Positions 19,804-29,763 of a DNA stretch of 64,000 bases are shown here, in pieces. The position numbers and the translations under genes are program-made. The stretch comes from Brenneria izbisi. Its GTDB lineage: Bacteria > Pseudomonadota > Gammaproteobacteria > Enterobacterales > Enterobacteriaceae. Positions within the stretch are counted from its first letter, which is position 1. Each line of letters starts with the position of its first letter. Under the pieces are notes generated by a model. It searched no databases and was not told the origin of the DNA. It saw only the letters and a program-made list of their open reading frames with translations. The stretch lies in NCBI RefSeq assembly GCF_025840185.1, contig NZ_JAMPJU010000012.1, positions 61,281 to 125,280 of the forward strand, given 5' to 3'.

Positions 19804-20598
19804 TCAGGCGCGACCGGTATCCTTGAAATCGCGCAGGAAACTGCCCCATTTGCGCTCATAAAACGGCGTGGTATGTTTGAGCAGGTAGTGACTGATGCCT
19901 GGCTCATTTTCATTAACCACACAAAGATCAACCGGACGTTCATCCGGTGAGGTATCGCTGGCGACGCTGCCTGCGGCACGGATAATTTCTTCCACCTGTT
20001 GATCGGCTTCAATCCCGATGAGCAGATGCGGCGCTTTTTCATCCGGCTCCTGGATTTGCGCCAAAAATGCGCGGCGCACATGCCGATATTTGGTGAACAA
20101 CTGGGTAAGCGAATCAATCATTTGCACCGGCATCTCGGCGGGCTGACCAATCACCACCTGAGTATCTTCTTCAACGATGCGCTGCTCGACAAATCCGTTA
20201 CCTTCGCCGGACAGCATGTGCTCCACTTCCTGCGGCAGAAACTCTTTTCCATACGGCAGTTTGGGGTTGAGAAACAAGGTAGCGCCCAACGTAATCTCAA
20301 ACAGTGAACGGGCTGGTAATGCCAGAAAGGATTGTTCTTCGGTGATCACTTGTTGCAAGGCGGCCAGCGACGAGAAAAAAGGAATAGCGGAAGAACCGTC
20401 GGCTTTTTCCCAATGCTGAATCTGTACGTTGCTGCCCGCATGCAGGATCTTTTCACCACGCGCTTCACTTTCATCGCTGCTGCCTAAAACGAAGACAGTG
20501 GCCTCCATTAATTCGCTGAAAAACTCAGGCCGATGCGCAGGCTCGGTTGCGGCCAGTACCAGCACCTCTTCCAGTTTATTTTGTGGTGAAAAATCCAT
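19804..20598 (-). CDS. sseB: Enhanced serine sensitivity protein SseB
   Basis: Cytoplasmic protein of 264 residues related to E. coli SseB, named for serine sensitivity on overproduction; its biochemical role is unknown. Conserved stretches include EEVLVLAATEPAHRPEFF, LQHWEK-type QIQHWEKADGSSAIPFF, AQMIDSLTQLF, HLLIGIEADQQVEEIIRAAGSVASDT and the C-terminal PFYERKWGSFLRDFK. ATG at 20598 with GAGGATAGCT before it is the likely start. Located downstream of pepB on the same strand, as in E. coli. This is not the Salmonella SPI-2 translocon protein of the same name. Confidence 0.93.
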   Translation of the reverse strand: MDFSPQNKLEEVLVLAATEPAHRPEFFSELMEATVFVLGSSDESEARGEKILHAGSNVQIQHWEKADGSSAIPFFSSLAALQQVITEEQSFLALPARSLFEITLGATLFLNPKLPYGKEFLPQEVEHMLSGEGNGFVEQRIVEEDTQVVIGQPAEMPVQMIDSLTQLFTKYRHVRRAFLAQIQEPDEKAPHLLIGIEADQQVEEIIRAAGSVASDTSPDERPVDLCVVNENEPGISHYLLKHTTPFYERKWGSFLRDFKDTGRA

Positions 20599-20689
20599 AG
20601 CTATCCTCAACCCATGATTGCGTTAAAAACCAGACGGCTGGTCCGATTTCGCTAAACAGCACATTCCAGCAATGATAACTGAATCCTGA

Positions 20690-21985
20690 CTATTCAGCTT
20701 TGCTCAACAGCAAATTCGCCAGCGTCCGAACGCCCAGCCCGGTGGCGCCCGGTGACCATTGCTCCACCGCGCCCTTGCGGTAGGTGGCGGAACAGTCGAT
20801 GTGCAGCCAGCCTTGCTGATAATTCTTCACAAAATGCGATAAAAACGCCGCTGCCGTACTCGCGCCTGCGCTGTGCGCGGCCCCGGCGACATTATTCAAA
20901 TCCGCAAAATTGGAAGGTAGCTGACTGCGGTGGAACTCTTCCAGCGGCAGACGCCAGAACGGTTCGCCTTCCTGTTTCGCGCTGGCCTGTAATGCCGCCG
21001 CCAGTTCATCATCAAAGCTGAACAGGGCATGGTAATCATTGCCCAATGCGGTTTTTGCCGCACCGGTCAGCGTGGCGCAATCAATGATCCACTGTGGATG
21101 CTGTTCAGACGCATCAATCAGGCCGTCGGCCAGCACCAGACGCCCTTCCGCATCGGTGTTCATGACTTCCACGCTTTTGCCGTTGCGGTAACGAATAATG
21201 TCGCCCAGCTTGAACGCATTACCGCTGACCATATTATCCGCACAGCACAGATACAGCTTCACCCGCTGCTTCAACCCACGCGAGGCGGCCAGCGCCAGCG
21301 CGCCCACCACGGTCGCCGCGCCCCCCATGTCCGATTTCATGGAATCCATAAAGCCGCTGGGTTTCAGACTGTAGCCCCCGGTATCAAAGGTGATGCCCTT
21401 GCCCACCAGACAGGCGAACACCGGCGCATCGGGATTGCCGGTCGGGTTGTAGTCCAGCGCCAACAGTACCGGCGCACGATCGGAACCCCGGCCAACGGTA
21501 TAAATACCGGCATAGTTTTGCGTGCGCAGATCATCGCCTTTGGTGATGCGATAACTGACCGCATCGCAATCAACATCACACAGCAGATCGATCGCACGGG
21601 TCGCCAGTTGCTCAGGCCCCAGATCTTCCGCCGGCAGATTGATGGTATCGCGCACCCAGTCAATAATCTTCAGGCGGTCATCCAGTTCTTTCCGGTCAGC
21701 CTCATTCAGTTCCGCCCATTCCACCGTCCGCGGGCCTTTCGGCGCACGATAGCCTTGCCAGAATGCCCAACTGTTCGCCAGATCCCAACCAACACCGACC
21801 AGTTTGACGTGCCTGATGCCCTGACCGTCAATTTTACGGGCCGCGCGTTGGATGGTCGCCAACGGAGCTTTCCCATTCAGATGAATGGTAAAACCGTGTT
21901 CATTCATACTTAATGACGCTTTCTCTCCCCAGCGCGCATCCGCAGGTTGGGTGGAGAGTGAAATCAGCATCGCTTCGCTTGTCAT
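20690..21985 (-). CDS. pepB: Aminopeptidase B (leucyl aminopeptidase family M17)
   Basis: Cytoplasmic dimetal aminopeptidase that takes N-terminal residues, with preference for acidic ones, from peptides. The 431 residues (E. coli 427) include [28 protein letters not shown] with the first metal ligands and the family signature [15 protein letters not shown] at 21985, giving [22 protein letters not shown], matches E. coli and has TGGAGCC upstream. It sits between the isc operon terminator and sseB. Confidence 0.97.
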   Translation of the reverse strand: MTSEAMLISLSTQPADARWGEKASLSMNEHGFTIHLNGKAPLATIQRAARKIDGQGIRHVKLVGVGWDLANSWAFWQGYRAPKGPRTVEWAELNEADRKELDDRLKIIDWVRDTINLPAEDLGPEQLATRAIDLLCDVDCDAVSYRITKGDDLRTQNYAGIYTVGRGSDRAPVLLALDYNPTGNPDAPVFACLVGKGITFDTGGYSLKPSGFMDSMKSDMGGAATVVGALALAASRGLKQRVKLYLCCADNMVSGNAFKLGDIIRYRNGKSVEVMNTDAEGRLVLADGLIDASEQHPQWIIDCATLTGAAKTALGNDYHALFSFDDELAAALQASAKQEGEPFWRLPLEEFHRSQLPSNFADLNNVAGAAHSAGASTAAAFLSHFVKNYQQGWLHIDCSATYRKGAVEQWSPGATGLGVRTLANLLLSKAE

Positions 21986-22035
21986 AATTCGGCTCCAGAC
22001 TGTTTTTTCCGATAACCCGATGTGCGGGTCATCGC

Positions 22036-22068
22036 ACAAAAATAGAGCGGGCCGCCCAGGGCAGCCCG
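22036..22068 (-). terminator. Terminator of the isc operon
   Basis: CGGGCCGCC (22048-22056) and GGCAGCCCG (22060-22068) form a 9-bp stem with one wobble pair and a 3-base loop. On the minus strand CTCTATTTTTG follows, directly after iscX. Confidence 0.8.
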
Positions 22069-22080
22069 TCATAGCAATGA

Positions 22081-22281
22081 CTATTCCGCTTCGTCTAACC
22101 AGACCAGCAGAATCGCCTCCAGAATTTTTTCATTGGATGCGCCAGGATCATCATCAAACGCTTCCAGATCGCAGATCCACTGGTGCATATCGGTAAAACG
22201 CACCGTTTTTGGATCGAGCGCGGGAAACTGATCGTAAAGCGCTTCGCCGATCGCCCGGCTATCCGTCCATTTCAATCCCAT
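22081..22281 (-). CDS. iscX: IscX (YfhJ), Fe-S assembly modulator
   Basis: Small acidic protein of 66 residues, same length as E. coli IscX. It starts [35 protein letters not shown] and binds IscS at the IscU/frataxin face, where it is thought to tune cysteine desulfurase activity or donate iron. Last gene of the isc operon, 16 bp after fdx. Confidence 0.97.
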   Translation of the reverse strand: MGLKWTDSRAIGEALYDQFPALDPKTVRFTDMHQWICDLEAFDDDPGASNEKILEAILLVWLDEAE

Positions 22282-22297
22282 AGCAAGCCTCCTGCCA

Positions 22298-22633
22298 TTA
22301 ATGTTCGCGAGCGTGGTTAATCGTATAACGCGGGATCTCCACCACCAGATCGTCGTCGGCTACCCGCGCCTGACACCCTAAACGGCTTTCCGGCTCCAGC
22401 CCCCAGGCTTTATCCAGCATATCATCTTCATCTTCCGTACTCTCCGCCAGCGCATCGAATCCTTCGCGGATGATGCAATGGCAAGTCGTACAGGCGCAGG
22501 ATTTCTCGCAGGCATGCTCAATTTCAATACCGTTGCGCAGTGCGACGTTCAGAATACTTTCCCCGCGCTCAGCTTCCAACACCGCCCCTTCAGGACACAG
22601 ATCCTGATGCGGCAGAAAGACAATCTTAGGCAT
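22298..22633 (-). CDS. fdx: Isc-type [2Fe-2S] ferredoxin
   Basis: Electron donor for cluster assembly on IscU. The 111 residues carry the adrenodoxin-type ligands Cys42, Cys48, Cys51 and Cys87 ([10 protein letters not shown], then GCQARV). Length and numbering match E. coli. It follows hscA by 2 bp. Confidence 0.98.
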   Translation of the reverse strand: MPKIVFLPHQDLCPEGAVLEAERGESILNVALRNGIEIEHACEKSCACTTCHCIIREGFDALAESTEDEDDMLDKAWGLEPESRLGCQARVADDDLVVEIPRYTINHAREH

Positions 22634-22635
22634 GT

Positions 22636-24486
22636 TTACACCTCGTCCACGGAATGGCCCGCCAACGCACGGCGAATAGAGGCATCCATGCGGCGGGCGG
22701 CGAATTCCTGGGTTTGTTGATCGACGTTTTTAATAGCGGCGTCAATCGCCGCGGCGTCGGTTTCCGACATCCGTTGTCCGAGGTTTTCGGCTGCCGCGAT
22801 AATTGACGCTTTTTCATTATCAGTCAGCAAGTCGGCATCCGCCGCCAGCGCGCTGTTAAGACTTTCCAACACTCGCGCCGCCTCAACTTGCTGTTCCGCC
22901 AACATTCTGGCGCCCACATCGTCCTGTGCATTCCGCATGGCATCTGTGATCATGGACGCAATTTCACCATCACTCAGTCCGTAAGACGGTTTGACCTGTA
23001 TGGCCGCTTCAATCCCGGTCGATTTTTCCATTGCGGTCACGTTGAGCAGACCATCGGCATCCACCTGAAACGTCACGCGGATATGTGCGCCGCCAGCGGG
23101 TAACGGCGGCAGACCACGCAGGGTAAAACGTCCAAGAGAACGGCAATCCTGCACCAGTTCGCGTTCACCCTGCACAACGTGGATCATCATCCCGTTCTGA
23201 CCGTCTTTAAAAGTAGTGAACTCCTGTGCTCTGGCGACCGGAATGGTGGTGTTGCGCGGGATAATTTTCTCAACCAGTCCGCCCATGGTTTCCAAACCCA
23301 GCGACAACGGAATGACATCCAGCAGCAGCATGTCGCTATCCGGTTTGTTGCCCACCAAAATATCCGCCTGGATTGCCGCGCCAATCGCCACCACCTTATC
23401 CGGGTCGATGGTGGTCAGCGGCGCTCTGCCAAAGAACTCGCCCACCTGTTCACGCACCAGCGGCACGCGGGTTGAACCGCCAACCATGACGACTTCCTGT
23501 ATTTCATTCGGCGTCACACCGGCATCCCTCAACGTGCGACGACAAGCCAGCAGCGTACGTTTCACCAACGCGGCAATCAGCCCATTGAACTGGCCGCGGG
23601 TTATCTCCCCCTGCCAACCGGCAACATCTATTGATGCCGAATCCGCGCGACTCAATGCGATCTTGGTCTGGATCGCCGCTTCACGCAACGCATGTTGTAA
23701 CTGGTGATCGTCACGCGCGGTGATACCCGCCTGCCCGCGCAGCCACTCGACCAACAGATTGTCGAAATCATCGCCGCCCAGCGCGGAATCGCCGCCCGTC
23801 GCCAGCACTTCAAACACGCCGCGGCTCAGACGTAGCACAGAAATATCAAAGGTTCCGCCACCCAGGTCGTAAACGGCGATAACCCCTTCCTGAGCGGAAT
23901 CCAATCCATAAGCGATCGCCGCGGCGGTTGGCTCATTGAGCAAACGCAAGACATGCAGACCGGCCAGACGAGCAGCGTCTTTAGTGCCTTGACGCTGCGC
24001 ATCGTCGAAATAGGCCGGAACCGTAATCACCACGCCGTCCGGTATGCCGCCTAACGCTTGCTGCGCACGTTGCGCCAGCGCCGACAGGATATCGGCCGAC
24101 ACGCGCACCGGGTTCAATTCGCCGCCGCTGGTCTGAATCAATGGCAAACCGTTATCGCTGGCGCGGTATTGGTAAGGTAAATGGGGATAGCGCTGCTGAA
24201 TATCCGCTAACGAACGGCCCATCATCCGTTTGACGGAACTGATGGTGTTCGCTGGGTCGAGGGCGGCATTTTCTCGCGCCTCCCAGCCTACCGCATGCCC
24301 TTCGGCACGGTAATGGACCACGGACGGCAGGAGATCGCGGCCCGCGTGATCGGCCAGCGTTTGCGCCGCGCCGCTGCGCACGGCGGCAACCAGAGAATGG
24401 GTGGTGCCCAGATCGATGCCGACAGCCAGACGCCGCTGATGCGGCGCCGCGCTGAGGCCGGGTTCGCTAATTTGTAATAAGGCCAT
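22636..24486 (-). CDS. hscA: Fe-S biogenesis chaperone HscA (Hsp70 family)
   Basis: Specialised Hsp70 that binds the LPPVK motif of IscU and, with HscB, drives cluster transfer to target proteins using ATP. The 616 residues (E. coli 616) show the Hsp70 signatures [26 protein letters not shown] and [17 protein letters not shown], then a substrate domain and a helical lid. It lies between hscB and fdx; the gap to hscB is 55 bp. Confidence 0.98.
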   Translation of the reverse strand: MALLQISEPGLSAAPHQRRLAVGIDLGTTHSLVAAVRSGAAQTLADHAGRDLLPSVVHYRAEGHAVGWEARENAALDPANTISSVKRMMGRSLADIQQRYPHLPYQYRASDNGLPLIQTSGGELNPVRVSADILSALAQRAQQALGGIPDGVVITVPAYFDDAQRQGTKDAARLAGLHVLRLLNEPTAAAIAYGLDSAQEGVIAVYDLGGGTFDISVLRLSRGVFEVLATGGDSALGGDDFDNLLVEWLRGQAGITARDDHQLQHALREAAIQTKIALSRADSASIDVAGWQGEITRGQFNGLIAALVKRTLLACRRTLRDAGVTPNEIQEVVMVGGSTRVPLVREQVGEFFGRAPLTTIDPDKVVAIGAAIQADILVGNKPDSDMLLLDVIPLSLGLETMGGLVEKIIPRNTTIPVARAQEFTTFKDGQNGMMIHVVQGERELVQDCRSLGRFTLRGLPPLPAGGAHIRVTFQVDADGLLNVTAMEKSTGIEAAIQVKPSYGLSDGEIASMITDAMRNAQDDVGARMLAEQQVEAARVLESLNSALAADADLLTDNEKASIIAAAENLGQRMSETDAAAIDAAIKNVDQQTQEFAARRMDASIRRALAGHSVDEV

Positions 24487-24541
24487 ATTGAGCTTCCATC
24501 AATTGGCTGGCGGGAAAGGCGCTCCCAGCCGAATTAAACAC

Positions 24542-25060
24542 TTAACTGTCCAGCAATTGTTCTTCGAGTTGTTCAACCTGCTGCTGGAGCTTGTCTAAAA
24601 AACGCAGCTTACGCACGGTGTCAGCCGCATCATTCCACGCCTCATTATCCAGTTCGTTACGCATTTGCTCACTCCGTTTAGCGAGCATCGCCTGTAACCG
24701 TCCGGCAAATTCAGCCAGCGCCGCTTCAACATCGGCACGGCGCGCAATGGCATCCAGTTCCTCACGCATCTCAAGCTGTTCCATCAGAAAAGCGGTGTCC
24801 TGTAACGTATGCTGCTCATTACTTAAATCAAAACCGTGCAAAGATAACATATACTCCGCGCGTTTCAGCGGATGTTTCAGGGTCTGATAGGCGCTATTGA
24901 TGGTGGCGGCCTGCTGTAATGCCAGCATACGCGCTCTTTCGGGCTGGGTCGCAAAGCGATCCGGGTGGAACTGGCGTTGCAGTTCCTGAAAACGGGAAAC
25001 CAGCAGACCGCTATCCACATCATAGCGACCAGGCAGCCCGAACAAAGTAAAGTAATCCAT
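24542..25060 (-). CDS. hscB: Co-chaperone HscB (J-type)
   Basis: J-domain partner of HscA that brings IscU and stimulates HscA ATPase. The 172 residues (E. coli 171) have the J-domain with HPD in [15 protein letters not shown], and a C-terminal three-helix domain that contacts IscU. The gene is 98 bp after iscA. Confidence 0.98.
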   Translation of the reverse strand: MDYFTLFGLPGRYDVDSGLLVSRFQELQRQFHPDRFATQPERARMLALQQAATINSAYQTLKHPLKRAEYMLSLHGFDLSNEQHTLQDTAFLMEQLEMREELDAIARRADVEAALAEFAGRLQAMLAKRSEQMRNELDNEAWNDAADTVRKLRFLDKLQQQVEQLEEQLLDS

Positions 25061-25158
25061 AAAACGTGCTCTAGGGTTTCCGGGTCATTACGATGATTTG
25101 CCGCCGTTTCTCCCGGCCAATCGCCGGAAGAAATAGGGAAAGCGCATTTACTGGCTGG

Positions 25159-25482
25159 TCAGACGTTAAAGCTTTCGCCGCAGCCGCATGCGCTTGAAAC
25201 GTTGGGGTTATTGAATTTGAAGCCTTCATTCAGCCCTTCCTTGACGAAATCCAGTTCGGCGCCGTCCAGGTAGACCAGGCTTTTACCATCAATAATAACC
25301 TTGACGCCTTTGTCTTCGAATACCACGTCATCCGCATTCACATCATCAACAAATTCCAGCACATACGCCATACCGGAACAACCGGATGTCCGCACGCCCA
25401 GGCGCAGGCCAATGCCTTTACCCCGGTTGGACATAAATGCATTAACTCGCTGTGCGGCGCTGTCGCTCAGAGAAATCGACAT
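25159..25482 (-). CDS. iscA: A-type Fe-S carrier IscA
   Basis: Carrier that receives clusters and passes them to [4Fe-4S] proteins. The 107 residues keep the three conserved cysteines, one in [12 protein letters not shown] and two in [10 protein letters not shown]. Between iscU and hscB in the isc operon. Confidence 0.98.
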   Translation of the reverse strand: MSISLSDSAAQRVNAFMSNRGKGIGLRLGVRTSGCSGMAYVLEFVDDVNADDVVFEDKGVKVIIDGKSLVYLDGAELDFVKEGLNEGFKFNNPNVSSACGCGESFNV

Positions 25483-25513
25483 ACAACAACCTCGGCATTG
25501 TTAAGCTGGCAAG

Positions 25514-25900
25514 CTATTTCGCTTCGCGTTTACTTTTGTAATCGGCAATCGCGGCTTTAATGGCATCTTCCGCCAGAATGGAACAGTGAATTTTCACCGG
25601 CGGGAGTTCAAGCTCTTCCGCAATTTGCGTGTTTTTAATCGATTCCGCTTCGTTAAGCGATTTGCCTTTTACCCACTCCGTCACCAGCGAACTGGACGCA
25701 ATGGCGGAGCCGCAGCCATAAGTCTTGAAGCGGGCGTCTTCGATGATCCCGGCGTCGTTGACCTTGATCTGCAACTTCATCACATCGCCGCAGGCAGGCG
25801 CGCCCACCATGCCGCTGCCAATGCTGGGATCGGCGTTATCAAATGAACCAACGTTGCGTGGATTTTCGTAGTGATCTATTACTTTTTCGCTGTAAGCCAT
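25514..25900 (-). CDS. iscU: Fe-S scaffold protein IscU
   Basis: Scaffold on which [2Fe-2S] clusters are built from IscS sulfur. The 128 residues equal E. coli in length. Ligands Cys37 (APACGDV), Cys63 (YGCGSA) and Cys106 are present, with the HscA recognition motif LPPVK at 99-103. Confidence 0.99.
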   Translation of the reverse strand: MAYSEKVIDHYENPRNVGSFDNADPSIGSGMVGAPACGDVMKLQIKVNDAGIIEDARFKTYGCGSAIASSSLVTEWVKGKSLNEAESIKNTQIAEELELPPVKIHCSILAEDAIKAAIADYKSKREAK

Positions 25901-25924
25901 AATCGTCGTCCCCTCTCCTGCGAA

Positions 25925-27139
25925 TTAATGATGCGCCCATTCGATGCTGCTGATATCCACGCCTTGCTTGAACATTTCCCACAGCGGAGAAAGCTCGCGC
26001 AGACGGCCAATGGATTTACGCACCAACTCGATGGTGTAGTCGATCTCTTCTTCTGTAGTAAAACGTCCCAGAGAGAAACGGATCGAACTATGCGCCAGTT
26101 CATCATTCATACCCAACGCACGTAACACATAAGAGGGTTCAAGACTGGCGGAGGTACAGGCGGAGCCGGACGAAACGGCCAGATCCTTGAGCGCCATAAT
26201 CAGCGATTCACCTTCAACATAGTTGAAACTGACGTTGAGGATATTCGGCGCGCCCTGTTCAATATCACCATTCAGATAAACTTCTTCAATATCATTTATC
26301 CCGTGCCACAGACGATCGCGCAGCGTGCGCAGGCGCGCCACTTCCACATCCATTTCTTCTTTAGCGATACGGTACGCTTCACCCATGCCGACGATTTGAT
26401 GAACGGGCAAGGTGCCGGAGCGCATACCGCGCTCGTGGCCGCCGCCGTGCATCTGCGCTTCGATACGAATACGGGGTTTGCGGCGAACGTACAGCGCGCC
26501 GATGCCTTTCGGTCCATAAATTTTATGGCCGGAGAAAGACATCAGATCCACTTTTAACTGACTCAGATCGATGGGCAATTTACCCACGCTCTGGGTGGCA
26601 TCGACATGAAAGATGATCCCGCGGCCACGGCACATTTCGCCGATGGTCGCGATATCCTGCACCACCCCGATTTCATTGTTCACATGCATGATGGAAATCA
26701 GAATGGTGTCATCACGCATCGCGGCTGCCAGTTCTTTCAGGTCGATAATACCGTTGCTTTGCGGCGCCAGATAGGTGACGTCGAACCCTTCGCGCTCTAA
26801 CTGGCGGCAGGTATCCAGCACGGCTTTGTGTTCTGTCTTGCTGGTGATGATGTGTTTGCCTTTCTTCTGATAGAAGTTGGCGGCGCCTTTAATCGCCAGG
26901 TTATCCGACTCTGTCGCGCCGGAGGTAAAGACAATCTCTCGCGGGTCGGCCCCCACCAGTTCAGCAATCTGATTACGGGCGATATCGACGGCTTCTTCCG
27001 CCTGCCAACCGAAACGGTGGGAACGGGAAGCGGGGTTGCCGAACGTTCCGTCCAGGGTCAGGCATTGCATCATTTTTTCAGCTACCCGCGGATCAACCGG
27101 CGTCGTTGCTGAATAGTCCAGATAAATCGGTAACTTCAT
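25925..27139 (-). CDS. iscS: Cysteine desulfurase IscS
   Basis: PLP enzyme that takes sulfur from cysteine and supplies it to IscU, ThiI, TusA and others. The 404 residues match E. coli in length. Lys206 ([11 protein letters not shown]) binds PLP and Cys328 ([10 protein letters not shown]) carries the persulfide. The gene is separated from iscR by 177 bp holding a strong hairpin. Confidence 0.99.
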   Translation of the reverse strand: MKLPIYLDYSATTPVDPRVAEKMMQCLTLDGTFGNPASRSHRFGWQAEEAVDIARNQIAELVGADPREIVFTSGATESDNLAIKGAANFYQKKGKHIITSKTEHKAVLDTCRQLEREGFDVTYLAPQSNGIIDLKELAAAMRDDTILISIMHVNNEIGVVQDIATIGEMCRGRGIIFHVDATQSVGKLPIDLSQLKVDLMSFSGHKIYGPKGIGALYVRRKPRIRIEAQMHGGGHERGMRSGTLPVHQIVGMGEAYRIAKEEMDVEVARLRTLRDRLWHGINDIEEVYLNGDIEQGAPNILNVSFNYVEGESLIMALKDLAVSSGSACTSASLEPSYVLRALGMNDELAHSSIRFSLGRFTTEEEIDYTIELVRKSIGRLRELSPLWEMFKQGVDISSIEWAHH

Positions 27140-27280
27140 TGCTCATAAACTCCGTACATCACTTCAAAACGTGCAAAGCGTCTTGTTTTATTGGCAGACT
27201 GTTTACCCGCAGCCTTGCGGTTCAACGCCATGCGCTGTTGAAAATCAATGACAAAAAATGACTGGCGGGAAGGTTTAATT

Positions 27281-27302
27281 TGGCGGATCGAACGATCCGC
27301 CA
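27281..27302 (-). other. Perfect hairpin in the iscR-iscS spacer
   Basis: TGGCGGATC (27281-27289) and GATCCGCCA (27294-27302) form a 9-bp stem with a four-base loop, 15 bp after the iscR stop. There is no U-run after it on the transcribed strand, so it should not terminate transcription of iscSUA. In E. coli a structure in this spacer protects the iscR part of the mRNA when RyhB triggers decay of iscSUA; this hairpin may do the same. Confidence 0.6.
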
Positions 27303-27316
27303 GCGCTAATGAATGT

Positions 27317-27814
27317 TCAGGCGCGCAGATTCACGTTGATCGTGTCCTGAATCCGGCCGTTGGCGGTGCGACGGCTATCGGCGGTGTCCTGTCTGTCCGC
27401 TACATCCAGCACTTCTTTATTGTTGACCAGTTCGTCCAACGTAATATTGTTCAGAAAGTCAGTAATACGGTCGCTCAGATCACGCCACAGCGTATGAGTC
27501 AGACAACGATCGCCGCCCTGACAACTTTCACGCCCCTGACAACGCGTGGCGTCAACAGATTCATCTACCGCCGAGATCACCATGCCTACCGCGATTTCAT
27601 CAGCGTTTTTGCCCAGCAAATAACCGCCGCCCGGACCACGCACGCTGGCGACCAGACCGTTTTTACGCAGGCGTGAAAATAATTGTTCCAAATAGGAAAG
27701 TGAAATACCCTGACGCTCGGAAATGTCAGCCAACGGAACCGGGCCTTCTTTAGAATGCAGCGCCACATCAAGCATGGCGGTAACCGCATAACGGCCTTTA
27801 GATGTCAATCTCAT
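27317..27814 (-). CDS. iscR: Fe-S cluster-sensing regulator IscR
   Basis: Rrf2-family regulator that binds a [2Fe-2S] cluster and, in that form, represses the isc operon. The 165 residues begin [19 protein letters not shown]; winged-helix DNA-binding residues lie in [16 protein letters not shown], and the cluster ligands Cys92, Cys98 and Cys104 are present. ATG at 27814 is the family start; in-frame upstream codons run into the operator region. First gene of the isc operon. Confidence 0.98.
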   Translation of the reverse strand: MRLTSKGRYAVTAMLDVALHSKEGPVPLADISERQGISLSYLEQLFSRLRKNGLVASVRGPGGGYLLGKNADEIAVGMVISAVDESVDATRCQGRESCQGGDRCLTHTLWRDLSDRITDFLNNITLDELVNNKEVLDVADRQDTADSRRTANGRIQDTINVNLRA

Positions 27815-27884
27815 GATAGTGATACCTGTAGATAAAACATGTATTATGAAAACATGTATTGGCAGAACATAGCCTGAGTCTGAC

Positions 27885-27934
27885 ATTCCCGAGTGTTACA
27901 GTCAACTATTTAACCAAGTAATTCACTCAAGTAT
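27885..27934 (-). promoter_or_regulatory. iscR promoter with two tandem IscR type 1 sites
   Basis: On the minus strand, 27909-27885 starts ATAGTTGACTGTAACACTCG and fits the type 1 pattern ATASYYGACTRNWWNAGTYGGGTAT closely; it contains a TTGACT -35 element. A second abutting site, 27934-27910, starts ATACTTGAGTGAATTACTTG. The head-to-tail 25-bp arrangement is that of E. coli PiscR, where holo-IscR represses its own operon. Confidence 0.8.
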
Positions 27935-27944
27935 TATTCATCCA

Positions 27945-28670
27945 TTACGCATCGTTATTCTTTTGAATCGAACTCAATATCCCGCGCAGAATATTCAGTT
28001 CCTGACTTTCCGGCCTGGCCCGCGTAAACAACCGACGCAATTTGTTCATCACCTGCCCCTGATGCGCCTGCCGGATAAAACCGGTTTCCATCAATGTCTT
28101 TTCAAGGTGCTGATAAAAACGCTCCAGATCATCCACCCGCGGATAAGGCGTCTCGCCGTGGACTTCCTTACCGGCGGCAAGACGATCCAGATGGGCGACC
28201 CGCACTTCATAAGCCAGAATCTGCACAGCCATCGCCAGATTTAACGAACTGTATTCAGGGTTGGCCGGGATAGCGACATGATAATGGCATTTCTGCAATT
28301 CGTCATTCGTCAAACCGACGCGCTCACGACCGAAAACCAGCGCCACCGGCGCATGCTCGGCTTCCTGCGCGGCGCGCACGCCGCACTCGCGCGGTTCCAG
28401 CATCGGCCAGGGCAAGGTACGGGAACGGGCGCTGGTTCCCACCACCAGACTACACCCTTCAAGCGCCTGATCCAGCGTATCCACCAGCGCGGCGTCGCCA
28501 ATAACATCGCTGGCGCCCGCCGCCAGCGCGATGGCTTGGGAATCGGGTTTTACCAGCGGATTAACCAGATACAGCTTGCTTAATCCCATGGTTTTCATCG
28601 CTCTGGCAACGGAACCCATATTGCCAGTGTGGGATGTTTCAACCAGAACAATGCGAATATTGTCTAACAT
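27945..28670 (-). CDS. trmJ: tRNA (cytidine/uridine-2'-O-)-methyltransferase TrmJ
   Basis: SPOUT-fold enzyme that methylates the ribose of nucleotide 32 in several tRNAs. The 241 residues start [29 protein letters not shown] and contain the trefoil-knot motifs [16 protein letters not shown] and [23 protein letters not shown]. Located upstream of iscR and divergent from suhB, as in E. coli. Confidence 0.97.
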   Translation of the reverse strand: MLDNIRIVLVETSHTGNMGSVARAMKTMGLSKLYLVNPLVKPDSQAIALAAGASDVIGDAALVDTLDQALEGCSLVVGTSARSRTLPWPMLEPRECGVRAAQEAEHAPVALVFGRERVGLTNDELQKCHYHVAIPANPEYSSLNLAMAVQILAYEVRVAHLDRLAAGKEVHGETPYPRVDDLERFYQHLEKTLMETGFIRQAHQGQVMNKLRRLFTRARPESQELNILRGILSSIQKNNDA

Positions 28671-28741
28671 GCGAACTCTATCATGCGAAAAGGAAATCGG
28701 AATATTCTAACACAGACTTAGATATTTTCCTTTTCCCCTGC

Positions 28742-28782
28742 TATAATACGCGCCGCTTTCTGTTCTTTAACATTCTAGTGGA
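28742..28782 (+). promoter_or_regulatory. suhB promoter and leader boxA
   Basis: TATAAT at 28742-28747 is a -10 element, so the transcript should begin near 28754. TGTTCTTTAACA at 28761-28772 differs by one base from the rRNA antitermination boxA (TGCTCTTTAACA) and lies just before the weak ribosome site GTGGA (28778-28782). In E. coli the Nus complex, which includes SuhB, binds a boxA at this place and limits suhB translation. Confidence 0.75.
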
Positions 28783-28789
28783 CGATACC

Positions 28790-29593
28790 ATGCATCCGAT
28801 GCTCAACATCGCTATACGCGCTGCGCGTAAAGGCGGTAATTTAATTGCTAAAAATTACGAAACCCCTGACGCCGTGGAAGCCAGTCAAAAAGGCAGCAAC
28901 GATTTTGTCACCAACGTCGATCGGGATGCAGAACGTCTGATCATTGAAGTCATCCGTAAATCTTATCCGCAACACACCATTATTGGTGAAGAATGCGGTG
29001 AGTTGGTTGGCGAAGATCAGGCTGTACAATGGGTTATCGATCCACTGGATGGCACCACCAACTTTATTAAGCGTCTCCCCCATTTCGCTGTTTCCATTGC
29101 AGTGCGCATTAAAGGCCGCACCGAAGTTGCCGTTGTTTATGATCCGATGCGAAACGAACTGTTCACCGCCACCCGTGGTCAAGGCGCGCAGTTGAATGGT
29201 TATCGTCTGCGCAGCAGCAACGCACGCGATCTGGATGGCACCGTGCTGGCTACCGGATTCCCATTCAAAGCGAAGCAACATGCCAAAAGCTATCTCAACA
29301 TTGTCGCCGCGTTGTTTACGCAGTGCGCGGATTTCCGTCGCACCGGCTCCGCGGCGCTTGATCTGGCCTATGTCGCCGCCGGTCGTGTTGACGGGTTCTT
29401 TGAAATCGGTCTTAAACCCTGGGATTTCGCTGGCGGCGAACTGTTGGTGCGTGAAGCCGGCGGCGTCGTGACCGATTTTGTCGGCGGTCATAATTACCTT
29501 ACTTCGGGTAATCTGGTGGCGGGCAACCCACGCGTCGTGAAATGTCTGCTGGCAACGATGCGTGATGAACTGAGCGATGCGCTGAAACGCTGA
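28790..29593 (+). CDS. suhB: Inositol-1-monophosphatase / Nus factor SuhB
   Basis: Inositol monophosphatase-family protein that in E. coli also acts as part of the rRNA transcription antitermination complex. The 267 residues equal the E. coli length. Metal-binding motifs are GEECGE, DPLDGTTNFIKRLPHFAVSIAV and KPWDFAGGELLVREAGG. ATG at 28790 gives MHPMLNIAIRAARKGG; a longer upstream in-frame reading would include the boxA leader and is not used. Divergent from trmJ; followed by a strong terminator. Confidence 0.98.
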   Translation: MHPMLNIAIRAARKGGNLIAKNYETPDAVEASQKGSNDFVTNVDRDAERLIIEVIRKSYPQHTIIGEECGELVGEDQAVQWVIDPLDGTTNFIKRLPHFAVSIAVRIKGRTEVAVVYDPMRNELFTATRGQGAQLNGYRLRSSNARDLDGTVLATGFPFKAKQHAKSYLNIVAALFTQCADFRRTGSAALDLAYVAAGRVDGFFEIGLKPWDFAGGELLVREAGGVVTDFVGGHNYLTSGNLVAGNPRVVKCLLATMRDELSDALKR

Positions 29594-29621
29594 TACATTT
29601 TCTGACAATATCTTAGACCTC

Positions 29622-29655
29622 CACGCCAGCCTTGGGCTGGCGTGTTGTTTTTTTA
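29622..29655 (+). terminator. suhB terminator
   Basis: CACGCCAGCC (29622-29631) and GGCTGGCGTG (29635-29644) pair perfectly around a TTG loop and are followed by TTGTTTTTTTA. Confidence 0.92.
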
Positions 29656-29708
29656 GTTACGCATTACCGAATTGCCCATTAATGCTCTTATCCGCACTAC
29701 CCTGTGTT

Positions 29709-29727
29709 GATAATAGTTATTAAAATC
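29709..29727 (+). promoter_or_regulatory. Candidate Fur box before the iron ABC operon
   Basis: GATAATAGTTATTAAAATC matches the 19-bp Fur consensus GATAATGATAATCATTATC at 13 positions and lies 37 bp before the start of the binding-protein gene. Repression by Fe-Fur fits the iron-uptake type of the operon. Confidence 0.6.
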
Positions 29728-29763
29728 ATTTTCCTTCAATGGAGAGACGTTCAGGAAATGATT

